Shown here piece after piece: positions 54,631-64,000 of a stretch of DNA of 64,000 nt. The first letter of the stretch is position 1. Each line of letters begins with the position of its first letter. Under the pieces are notes generated by a model. That model was not told where the DNA came from. It made no database searches and saw nothing but the letters and a program-made list of their open reading frames with translations. The position numbers and the translations under genes are program-made. Source of the stretch: Fomes fomentarius (taxonomy: Eukaryota > Basidiomycota > Agaricomycetes > Polyporales > Polyporaceae); the NCBI GenBank assembly GCA_022606135.1, contig JABYQN010000005.1:496001-560000 (forward strand), read 5' to 3'.

Positions 54631-57600
54631 CTACCTTGCCACTGCGAAGCCTCCAGTGGAGATGGACTCGGGCAACTCAGCACCGCAGTCGTCCACCGAC
54701 TCCTTGTCCGCCGTGACCTCGATGACGACTTCTCCCCCGACCCTGAAGACGTCGTAGAAATCAAAGTGACAGCGGTTCTTCTGTTCGACGCCGTTCACGG
54801 TGAAGCTCTTGACGTACGCCGCCGCGCCCTCCGGGATTGTCTTGCGCACCGAGTCCGGGTCGAAGCCCTCGGTGGTGACCGTCGTGCTGACGTTCAGGTA
54901 CGAGTTGTGAATGGTGTATTTTGGCGTGAAGGGCGAGAGAATGAGGAACTGCGAGCTTGATGGCACTGCACACGCTTTCGTGAGCATAACCTGTCTCCAG
55001 TGGTAGAAGAGAAGAGAGCCATGTGCCATACGTACCTGGGTACAATCCGAGGAGGTGGAATGCGAGGAGAGTGGCCATCGCAGCTTGGTCGTCGTTGCCG
55101 GGCAAACCACCAGCAGCTGCGGAGTGGTGTGTGGTGCTTGTTAGCATAGCCACATCGAGGTGGTAAGCGGACAAGGCGCGAGCACGTACTGATGTCGAAG
55201 TTCGTGAAGACGACCTCGCGCACGCGCTCGACCGACTTAGTGGGTCTGTTCGCATAGTGGTACCCTATCGGAGTCTGGAAGGATGGCTCGTTCCCGGCGA
55301 GGTAGTATCCCGCGTCGAAGAAGTGGTCGAGACGGTCTACGAAGGTCGACTGCACGGTATCACATCGTCAGTTCAGTGAGCTTGGCGCACAATGAGTGGC
55401 AAGCAAGAACACTAACGTTTCCGCCCATCAGCTCAATGAGATGTGCAGTATCATGGGGAGCGAACCTGCGCGATGTCAGCCATCCTGCCAGTCTCACGAA
55501 TCATGGCATGGGTAGGGAATGAATGCGCACCAGCTGTACTCCCACGAGGAGGACTCGTAGAAACCGTTCACATTGTTGCCCTGCAGCGAGCAGGGGCGGC
55601 TGTCGTTGCGGTCGTTCGGCGAGCAGTCAATGGGGTTGTTGTACGCGAAGTCACCATTGGGCCGACGCTTTTGCGAGAAGCCTATCAAACGGTCTTAGCA
55701 CGAAGAGCAGCTAATATATGAGTCATGCATATGCTTACCCTTAAAACCGTCGCTCTCGACCGAGGGGTCCCACACATTGCGATAAAACTGTTGCAAGCGT
55801 CCGGTCATCGGAGGGCTCAGCGAGGTTCGGAAGCGAGCGACATACCAGAGATCGGTTCGTGTACTTGGCGACATCGTCAGTCTTATTGAGTAGCAGGGCT
55901 ACTTGACGGACGGCGAAGTCCTCGAAGGCGTACTGAGAGCGGGTCAGTTGAATGTGTTGACCGCAAGGATGTTGGTCATACCTCGAGGGTACGGCTTCCC
56001 TCGCGGGTCTGACGACCGGTGCTTTGGGTATCCAGCACGCCGAAGGGAACGTACCCGTACTGCCTAGTAAGAAATGAGAACATCGTATTGCAAGACGTAG
56101 AATCAGCTTACTTGTAAGCATCAACCTGTCGGCCGAGTGTATTCCATTCAGGCGGGTTGATCTCGGCGTCCGCAAGCAAAGCAGAGTACAGCTCCTCAAG
56201 ATCAATGCCCAAGGCGGCGGCCTCGTTGTGGTAGATCATAGCGAAGTGGCCGACGATGTTGTCCGCGCTGGAACCTCCTTGGGTCCACCCAGGCACGTTG
56301 TTCGCGCGGCACTCGGGCATCCAGCCGAGCTTGCGCCAGCCGTCGATGTAGTTGTCCACAATCTCTGCGAACTCGACAGGGGAATGAAGCGCCATGAGGG
56401 GGTAGAAGGTACGGAATGTGTCCCAGCTGTAGAGTAAAACTATATCTTACTCTTGTTCGAGTGGTCCTGGGATGGAGAAACTGCGTACCTGCAGTAGAGC
56501 GAGTCAAAGTACGGATGGGTGGTATCGGCGAACACACCCTGCGTCTCGCCAGTAGCGTTGTTCTGAGACATTTCATGTCTGAGTGAGCGAGAATCTACAT
56601 ATTGGCAAGTGGTGGAAGCGATGCACGCACCGGAGTCAAAGAGCCGCGGTACAGTGACGAGTAAAGCATCTCGGTCACGTTCGTCGGGGTATTCTTCAGG
56701 TCAATCTCGACCTTGCTCAGCTTCTCGTTCCACAGAGCCTTCGACCGTGCAACAATTTCCTCGAAGCTTGCGTCGCCAACCTCGTTCTCGGCGTTGGCAC
56801 ACGCTTGATCGACAGACACAAACGAGATGCCGACGCGAATGTTAATCTCCTTCGGATGGCCGTCGTACGAGAAAAGAGCGCCGGACTCGTATACGCCACC
56901 AATGAGGTTCCTGGTGAGGTTCAACGACGTGATTCCGAGACCTTTGGCGTCGAAGTTCTCACTATATAGTGTTTGTGAGCAAAGTATCATGACGGAGTAT
57001 ATGAAGAGACCTACGAGGTCATGCCAGTCCAGACACCATACTCGCTTAGCTTCTGGTTACCGCGCAAGATATCATAACAAGCGAAGGCCTGGTAGTTGTA
57101 AACACCTGGACCAAAGCTACAACCGAAATATCAGCAGGATTTTCATTCACGATCAAGTGTCGATATACCTAGATCCCCAAAGGCCACCCAGGGTGATTCT
57201 GCCCTTCTCCGGGTCGATGTCGAGGCGACCACCTGCAAACGATGCCGGAAGGTCGTTGGCAAGGTCCAGAACGAAGTATGGCTTCGACGATCGCTCTGGG
57301 AACGTGAATCGCTCCAGGCCAGCACGGCGAGTCGAAGTCGCTTCAATCTTGATCCCGTTGTCGAGCGTTTGCGCGAAGTATCCAGGTGAGCCATCCTGTG
57401 ACGCACACTCGTGAGTTATGCGACATGTGTATCCACCCTGCGAGCGACGCACATCGGTGTTGTTCAAGCGGAATCGTTGACGGGAGGCGAGAGTGACATT
57501 GCAAGCGTCGAATCCGCCAGGGCAGAAGACCGGCATGATCTCAAAGTTGCCGTACGTTCCTTTCGAAGACAGTTAACGCGCGTTGGGGTACAGAAATATG

Positions 57601-58131
57601 TAATCGCGTCATACCCAGGGAAGAGCCGGTTCCACTATCGTGCATTGGACTGATTCCCCTGATCTTTTGCATGACGTCGGTCACGTATCCTGCATGACGA
57701 AAGAGTTCGACAAGTTGTTTCCAGAAGGAGAATGGGAAGGCGCGTCGACGAACCAGCAGGAGCATAGCCCGTTAAGTCCGTCGAGAACTTAGCCTATTTC
57801 AGTAAAGGGTGAGTGGAGTTGCGTCTACGCTAAGGAGAAGCTTCAAACGCACCATCCCAAAAGGAACAGAGGCCCCAGGACTGTGTACAATACATTCTGA
57901 TTAGGTTTGTGAGGAGAAGGCGAGAGACACGTACCAAACATCGCCAAAGTTGTCAGTTCCTATGAAGACGTTGACGAACTGAGTGTAGTCGACATCGGTC
58001 GAGTTCGATTCCCCGGCTTTCTTGATGGCAGCAGAGATGCGCTCCTGAAGCTTCGGCGACGGTTGAGCATGTACCACTCCCAAGTTCAAGCAGGCAGCGA
58101 CAGCAAGAACCCAAAGCGCTAACGAGGCCAT
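54631..58131 (-). CDS. GH92 alpha-mannosidase
   Basis: Predicted secreted calcium-dependent exo-alpha-1,2-mannosidase of family GH92, acting on N-glycans or mannan. About fourteen exons. The signal peptide is MASLALWVLAVAACLNLGVV. Family landmarks in order are VNVFIGTDNFGDV, PGASVPFGM, ISPMHDSGTGSSLG, FTFPERSSKPYFVLDLAN, FGPGVYNYQAFACYDI, YSSLYRGSLTP, SWDTFRTFYPLMALHSP, NVPGWTQGGSSADNIVGHF, NGFYESSSWEYSWFAPHD, and AGGLPGNDDQAAMATLLAFH before the beta-sandwich C-terminus. The exon 4 frame is open through the TCRITHECASQ stretch, so no intron is needed there. Length is near 780 aa, normal for fungal GH92. Frames are consistent wherever introns were resolved; not every boundary was fixed. Confidence 0.93.
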
Positions 58132-58767
58132 GGCTGCGATACGAGGGCCCTCAGCTGGACTGATGGCTGGCAATCTGCCTTAAATACCCCCGCCATAGGC
58201 GGCGTCGCGAAGGGGGTCGAAGCACATGCACATGCTGCAAGAAATCCGAGAAGATACTCGCGTGATCATGAGTTCGCGCCGCTGCGGTCGTTTGGCCCGC
58301 GACACGCGGGCCCTGAGTGCGCAACGCAGGAGGACCGACGGCAGAAGCACAGCGGAGAAGGCAGCGAGACACATCTCGTCATGGAGTAGCGAGCCATCAG
58401 AAGAATCCGGCATCTCTAACAGTGCCACCATGGCATCGATATCGCTCGTAATGACACCGAGGGCTGAGTGCACATGATGCTGGGCGCGAAAGTGTATCGT
58501 AAGTAACATCTGATGTGAGCACATGAATCAAAGCCGTATTTAAATATTTGCACTCACCGCGTTTATATGTACCAGTGTCGGCCCGATTGTGGGCCCAAAG
58601 ATATCTGACATGCCTCAGCCAGATAACAATATTGTTTGGCACGCGTCTTGCAGATATAATAGTGCCTGCCAGCTTTGCCATACCCTCTTTCGACCAACCA
58701 ACCAACATTGATCTAGGTCAGCGCTCCATTGGACGTGTAAAGTGATGGACCGAATAAGTGGACGTTA
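58132..58767 (-). promoter_or_regulatory. GH92 promoter with TATA-like and CreA-type sites
   Basis: On the minus strand GCGGGG (58188-58193) sits directly before TATTTAA (58180-58186), about 50-60 bp upstream of the GH92 ATG. GCGGGG fits the SYGGRG site of the carbon catabolite repressor CreA/Cre1, so glucose repression is plausible. No gene is supported in the rest of this gap. Confidence 0.45.
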
Positions 58768-59446
58768 TCATGAATGGAGAGTCTTCTCTACGATACGTGT
58801 CAGCTCCTTCCAAACAGCTTCTGACCCCGGCCCTGTGACATTCCAATGCTGTAGTTCTTGAGCAGATAGCGGTCCGAGTACGTATTCTGAAGGTTGTGCA
58901 TTCCTGCCGATACCCAGTCGTAGACGATGGAAGTCTGGGTTATTGCCCAATGCGGCCGTGACACTCCGAACCCCATTATGGCCGTTGTGCGAGCCGCCAA
59001 ATTTGGGTGACAGCGTGCATGGTCTGTGATCAAGAGAATCGACTATGACGATCATGTTGGCGGGATTGACCGCAATTTTGCGTAGCTTCTGAACAACTTG
59101 TGGACCGGAGATGTTCATCAAAGCGCCTAGAACAACAGATGAGGACGCCCATGTGAGAGCAAATGTCAACCATATGGAGCCTTACGTGGTTTGAATAAGG
59201 TGAGAGTGGCCATGTCTTGTCCAAATGGTACATTGGTAGTCGAGGTATATCCATTTCGCTCTGACACAAGCGGTATGCCTAGTCGTTTGGTCAGTGTGTC
59301 AATCATCAGGTGCCCTATGCTAGCACACATCAACAGCTTTCAGCTTTACATCACGTGTGTATGATAAGGAATACTGACCTGTGCCTTGTATGCGGGAATG
59401 GGATATTTCCTAGACCAGCGATAAGAAAGTGGGGATTGGCGACCAT
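58768..59446 (-). CDS. PTH1: Peptidyl-tRNA hydrolase (bacterial-type Pth, likely mitochondrial)
   Basis: Cleaves peptidyl-tRNA released from stalled ribosomes. Three exons (59446-59379, 59319-59186, 59126-58768) give 186 aa. The start is family-typical: FLIAGLGNIPFPHTRHSIGH, with Asn and His of GLGN..TRHS matching the catalytic Asn10 and His20 of the E. coli enzyme. Downstream are LMNISGPQVVQKL, VDSLDHRPCTLSPKFGGSHN, GHNGVRSVTAALG and FHRLRLGIGR. No clear mitochondrial presequence precedes the domain. It shares a divergent promoter with the PAQR gene. Confidence 0.94.
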
Positions 59447-59800
59447 CTGCAACTACGCTGGACTCAAGTGTATGTGACCATCAAGTTAGTGGCCTGTAGG
59501 GATTTTCAATGTATGCTAGGATGCTCGTGCTCACTTTAGATGATGGAGAGAAGAAACAAGAAAAGGGAGAGAACGCTAACGTACCCAGACGTGTCGTGCA
59601 AGTGACGCGCTCACATGATTCAATGAATGACATAATCACATCCGAAAAGGCTAGGCTGCGGCTGAAGATTACTATGCACACGTTCTTCGGTTGTTACATC
59701 CATGTCGTTCTAACTTGCTCTATTACCCTCATCACAAGAGACGACACTGGCGACGACCACGACGTCGACGTCGAACACCAACTCACCTCCGGCGACGACA
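59447..59800. promoter_or_regulatory. Divergent promoter of Pth and PAQR genes
   Basis: 354 bp between divergent ATGs. The PAQR side ends in an ACGAC-rich leader (59752-59800). No gene is seen; the long plus frame across this region starts far upstream and is a shadow. Confidence 0.4.
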
Positions 59801-62073
59801 ATGGCGACAGCGACCACGACAGCGATCGAGGGCGCACACCTTCGTCGTCCCATCGCCTCGAGGCGAAGGCTTTCCACTTTCCAAGCCGGACGCCAGGCAG
59901 GTCGCTATGCCCTTCCGCAGGCATGCCACCAGCTGCCGCACTCGGTCGAAGCATTGGACTTGTCCCTCACATCTCTCACTCCTACCCTCGCGACTTTGCG
60001 CCTCCATGTCCTCTCGTACCTCGCGGATCTGGAGACGAGACTGTCCCTCCTCGAGTCCCCGATCTCCGCGGAATCACTCATGGCCAAGGGAGAGTTGACG
60101 ATGGAGGAAGCCCGCGTATGGGCTCGAGATGGTCTCGAGATGTTGCGGTCCATCCGTGCGGACGTTTGCTCTCATCTACCCGACCTGCTCAGCCTCGATG
60201 CCGGCGTACACTCCGTTGAGGAGTTCGTCAACACCCACATCCCGGACGTCCCTACTCTCCCAGACATGCGCTCCCATCTTCCGGACATCAACGACGTTCG
60301 CTCTCATCTACCTGACTTCACGCTCCCCGATGTCCGCTCACGACTAGACGACGTCCGCTCTTGCATCTCCGACATAGACTTCAACAGACCGCTAAGTTAT
60401 GTGCCCACGCTCTCGACTCGCCTCCAGTCGCTACAAGCACACCTGTCCTCGATGGAACACGCCTCTAGCAACTATTTACTGTCGTTTGCGCCAAGCGCTA
60501 CGCTCTCTACCCTCCTCGACAATGTCCTCTCCTCCCCCCTCGTATCCGAGATATCGTCGGATCTCCGGAGCGGCGAGCAGGCCGCGTTCGAGATAGCGCA
60601 AGCCATGAGACGATCTCTTAACGGGTCACGTCTCATCCAGTACGTCGACCTCCCGGAACGTTGGCGCAACAACCCGTTCGTTAAGGGCGGCTATAGGTAA
60701 GTAAGGCAAGTTTGTGTCCTGGCCTCTGGGAAATTTGTCCTACGGAACATGCTCCGCGTTCCTGGTGACTTTGTGGGCTGTCCCGTGTGACATGCCTGAT
60801 GTTCCGAGCTTCATGGGTGCTCCCCGTCTCCGTCCCGCTCCAACCTCCCGCCTCAGGAATGCTGCGTAGAGAGCCTTCACAATTTCGGTCTCAATCTGTA
60901 GTGGCTCAGCATACTGCAAAAGGCGGGAGGGCGGGAGCCCGGAGGCGGGTGAGGAGGCAATAGGCGCGTGGGGCGATTGGAACGCGATGTTCCACAAAGT
61001 AACGCGGAATGTGTGGCGGTCACGTCGGACCGTTACGGGGTGTTTTGAAACGAGTGGAACGCGTTCCGTGGAACATCTTCCCCAGGGGACGGGACTTTCT
61101 GGCACGGACGCACGTTCGATGAACTAACTCCAACGATTTAGATTCATCCCGTTGCATGATTGGCCCCGTCTGCTCTTGTCGCTCTTCGCACTGCATAATG
61201 AGACTCGTAGGCCCACCTTATCTGTGCGCCATCAGCGGATACTGACCTCGAGCTCTAGTGAATATCCACACACATTTGATACCCTTCTTGCTGTGGTCCT
61301 TTGCATGGTTCCGTATTTCCCCTTCTTATGACATATCCGACACACACGAGCCAGTTCAAATTACGTTCGGTATCTTCGCGCTACTGTGCCTGTTCACCAG
61401 CGCGCTATGGCACACCATGGCAGGTTGTGCCCACCCAGAAGGCATGGAGTTCTGCGCCAGGGTAGACTATGTTGGCATTGGCTGGTAGGTATAATACAAG
61501 ACTGACAAAGAAGAGACGCTGACAAGAATGTACCCCGACAGGCTCATCAGTGCGAGTGTTGGTACCGTTGTTTATTATGGCTTTCCATGCCAGCCAACTA
61601 CCCGCAACGCTTTCCTATTGTTATGTCTGGCAATTGGCGTGTCTGGCAGCATCTTTCCGTTCATGAAATGGTTCAACATGCGGCAATACAAGGTCTGTTC
61701 TTGAGGTTTTTGGTATCAATTTGGTATTCATCTTTCTCTCTAGATGTACCGTATAGCGTTCTTCCTCTGTCTCGCGTTCAGCAGCATCGCCCCGTTGCTG
61801 GAGCTTTCGCGTCTTCACTCCATCAGGGAGACTATCTCCTTCATCGCCCCGATTGCTCCCTCGTTCGCGTCCTACATTGTCGGACTCGTCTTCTACGCTA
61901 CGCACTTCCCCGAATGCGTCTTCGCCAACCGGTGGCCCTCCATGCACTGGTTGGACTGGCTTGGTGGCGGCTCACACGCGATCTGGCATGTCTGCATTGT
62001 CGCAGCAATCAGCCTACACAAACAGGGCATGGGGGCCATGAAGAGTGGGATCGGAGGGTCGTGTGCTGCCTGA
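59801..62073 (+). CDS. PAQR/haemolysin-III-family receptor with long N-terminal extension
   Basis: Seven-TM protein of the adiponectin/progestin receptor family (yeast Izh-like), tied to sterol, lipid and zinc homeostasis. Five exons (59801-60696, 61142-61206, 61259-61484, 61542-61692, 61744-62073) give 555 aa. The first 295 residues are a soluble extension with leucine-rich helices and a repeated RSHLPDI / RSHLPDF / RSRLDDV / RSCISDI motif near residues 165-190. The PAQR core follows: WRNNPFVKGGYRF, FALHNETLNIHTHLIPFLLW, TSALWHTMAGCAHPEGMEFC with VDYVGIGW, and GGGSHAIWHVCIVAA with the last two His. The three-His metal site of the family is therefore present. Introns 2-5 are 50-60 nt; intron 1 is 445 nt and holds odd palindromes. 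Confidence 0.9.
60744..61081. repeat. Cluster of GGAAC..GTTCC palindromes in intron 1 of the PAQR gene
   Basis: Four related inverted motifs occur in one intron: 60744-60762, 60979-60993, 61056-61067 (GGAACGCGTTCC, perfect 12 bp palindrome) and 61070-61081. The first is the near reverse complement of the second with a 4 nt gap. It may be the remains of a small inverted-repeat element or a regulatory cluster. Confidence 0.55.
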
Positions 62074-62334
62074 GGTTCAGTGGACTCAAGAACGTGGACT
62101 TGTCATTCCTTCGTTCATTCTGCGTAGACTGTAGCTTACGGATCCGTTATTGAGGTTGTGGGAAGCTCTGCGTGAGAGCGCATACTGAACTCTCGCGCCT
62201 TTCTGGCCGTGGATTTGCCGGAGCGGTTACAAAGGTAGGGAAGGGCGCATCAGAGGGTGCAGTGTGGCCGACGCGACCGCATCAAAGTCGCGTTCCCCTA
62301 TACAGTTTCCCACGCCCCCTCTTTGTCTGGCGCC

Positions 62335-64000
62335 ATGAACGACTTGACGCACTCGAACGACCTCGACGAGCTCAAACGATGGCTCAGCATTTACCAGGGC
62401 AAGTCGAGGAAGCAGGCGCAAGAAAACTTTGATTTGACCGCGGAGAACGCGTACCTGAAAGAACAGGTTGCACGACTGCAGGCGGAACTCAAGCGCGCCC
62501 AAGATGTCGATGCCTCCGCCACCTGTCCTGGGTGCGCGTCGAGGAGTCAGTTGGCCACAAGACGCGTATGTATTCTTGAAGTTGCATACTCGGTATGAAT
62601 CAATTCATGAATTGACTATTGATGCCTCTCGTTTGATCGTCACAGCGCCAGTCAAGCGATACAGGCTTGAAGACGCCGCCCCCCTCGAACCGCCGGACGC
62701 CTGAGGAGCGTTTGAAAGTGCATATGTCGATCAGGAACGAACAGGAGAGCAGCGAGGAGGAAAACTTGGCCGACGTCGCGGCAGATGCGTGGCGACGCCG
62801 GATGGAAGAGGTGGGTGGCCCCTTCATTGTCTCCCGGCCTATGCGCTCATTCATGAGGTTCCGCGAATAGAGGGCTACCGCCAAGCGGAAACGCGTCGAA
62901 TCTTCACGGCGGGATGTGGACTCTGGTTCGGTTGCGTCATCGCGTGTTGCGATGAAGAGACCGAAGCTCGCTGTCCCGCAAGTCGTTGTGACCCGTTTGA
63001 CCCCTGAGGCGAGAAAGAGGTATACGTCCTTTTCGGCTTCCCCCTCTCCCCCCAAATACAGGCGGCGGGCCCCTGTTGTGCGCGAGTCTTCAGAACAGGA
63101 GGAGGATGAGGAGGAGGATGAAGATGAGAAGGACGACAAAGACGAAGACGAGGAGGAGGAAGAAGAGGAAGAGGAACACGAAGAAGGCAAAGAACGGACG
63201 TGCTCCTCTCTCTCTGACCTGTCCGAGTTGTCCGAGTTAGAGCCATCCCGGCCTTCCACCCCCGCTCTGCCTACGCCAGCAAAGTCACGACAAGACATGA
63301 TGGATGTCGACCCTGCACCGGCCACCGAGAAGATCGTGCAACCGAATTCGGCAAGCGAGCCGTCTCGCACTCAGCAGAAAGTGATTCACCATCGTTCGCC
63401 ATCGAGGGAGCTATCCTATTTCAACCCCGAAGAAGCGACCGCGGCGGCGCAACGTGCCCCCGCTCCTTCCTCGGGTGATCAGCCTGACCCGAACGGGGCT
63501 ACACAACAATTAGCAACGCAAGAAGAGCTCCCGCCGCCTCAGCCAATGTCGTCTTCTCAAGCAGCACCGCATCCGGACCCTCTCATGTCTGCCTCTACTC
63601 ATCGGCCGTCGTCCGGTCAGCAGCTGCCATCGACTGCTCAACAAGAACCTTCGACCATGCAGCACTCGCCCAATCCTCAGCATGGCCCATTGACCACCCA
63701 TGAGCCCCCAGCCTCATCTGTTAATGTTTCACCCAACATCAACCATAGTCTAGCGAAACCCCTTGCGGCTACTGGACCGTCTCAGACTGCACTTTCTACT
63801 CGGTCCGGTCCCTCACAGCAGCCGGTCGCTCCAGGTCGGCAAACTCCTACCCCAGCAGTCTCCTCTTCCTCTGCTGCCCGGCCTGTGGGAAGCAGTCACG
63901 CTGACCAGGCCAATCCGTATCAGAATCGGCCTAAACGATACGAGCAGGTGATAGTTGGCGGTATACGAGTCAAAATACCGCCGCCGTTGATGAACGCAGA
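62335..64000 (+). CDS. Acidic, Ser/Pro/Gln-rich nuclear-type protein (3' end beyond window)
   Basis: Unrecognised product. Exons 62335-62565, 62646-62810, then 62871 onward, open to the window end without a stop. The N-terminus has a coiled coil (NFDLTAENAYLKEQVARLQA) and a CPGCASRSQ motif. Exon 2 is charged (RTPEERLKVHMSIRNEQESS). Exon 3 begins with basic, nuclear-signal-like stretches (ATAKRKRVESSRRD, AMKRPKLAV), then a run of about 40 nearly pure Glu/Asp residues (63093-63190), a SSLSDLSELSELEPS stretch, and a Ser/Thr/Pro/Gln-rich tail. The last visible residues are QVIVGGIRVKIPPPLM. Composition suggests a chromatin or transcription factor, but that is inference. Confidence 0.7.

Noticed and set aside
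57400..57450. Candidate intron inside a large GH92 exon (between SQ and DGSPGYF)
   Set aside because: The frame is open through it, and the only GT donor would put the next exon out of phase.

Overview
This 64 kb window comes from a filamentous basidiomycete, most likely a wood-decay agaricomycete such as a polypore. Genes carry many short introns (about 45-70 nt, GT..AG) and intergenic gaps are small. The gene set is typical of that group: a secreted pepsin-like protease, GH16 and GH92 hydrolases, F-box proteins, small kinase-fold proteins of the HGDF type, a HET-domain protein and a DIRS-like retroelement. The genus assignment is inference. Gene models were built by hand from splice sites and reading-frame continuity; most sum to whole codons.

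Layout. 1-12.6 kb: PSR1/NIF-type phosphatase (-), bZIP factor (+), PHS1 dehydratase (+), aspartic protease (-), GH16 glucanase (+). 13-23 kb: F-box protein (+), kinase-fold protein A (-), cytochrome c peroxidase (+), a 2.2 kb stretch with no confident gene, ER FKBP (-) and ribosomal protein eL39 (+) from one divergent promoter. 23.6-29 kb: an integrase fossil, GET1 (+) and malate synthase (+). 29.8-38.8 kb: kinase-fold protein B (-), an atypical protein kinase (+), a 4.3 kb DIRS-like element (-) and an SRPK-like kinase (+) that starts just outside the element. 39-48 kb: a possible small secreted protein with a duplicated last exon, a HET-domain gene (-), the fusion protein PRM1 (-) and a secreted low-complexity protein (+). 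48.5-64 kb: TAF12 (-), F-box protein (+), membrane-anchored Smr-domain protein (+), GH92 mannosidase (-), peptidyl-tRNA hydrolase (-), a PAQR receptor with a long N-terminal extension (+), and an acidic nuclear-type protein that runs off the end.

Functional themes are housekeeping (mitochondrion, ER, translation, transcription), extracellular degradation (protease, GH16, GH92) and cell fusion or self-recognition (PRM1, HET). The most notable items are the DIRS-like element with short inverted ends and one in-frame stop in its tyrosine recombinase, and the tandemly duplicated terminal exon at 39.6 kb. Five breaks in otherwise intact genes each look like one missing G or C, which points to sequence error rather than gene decay.
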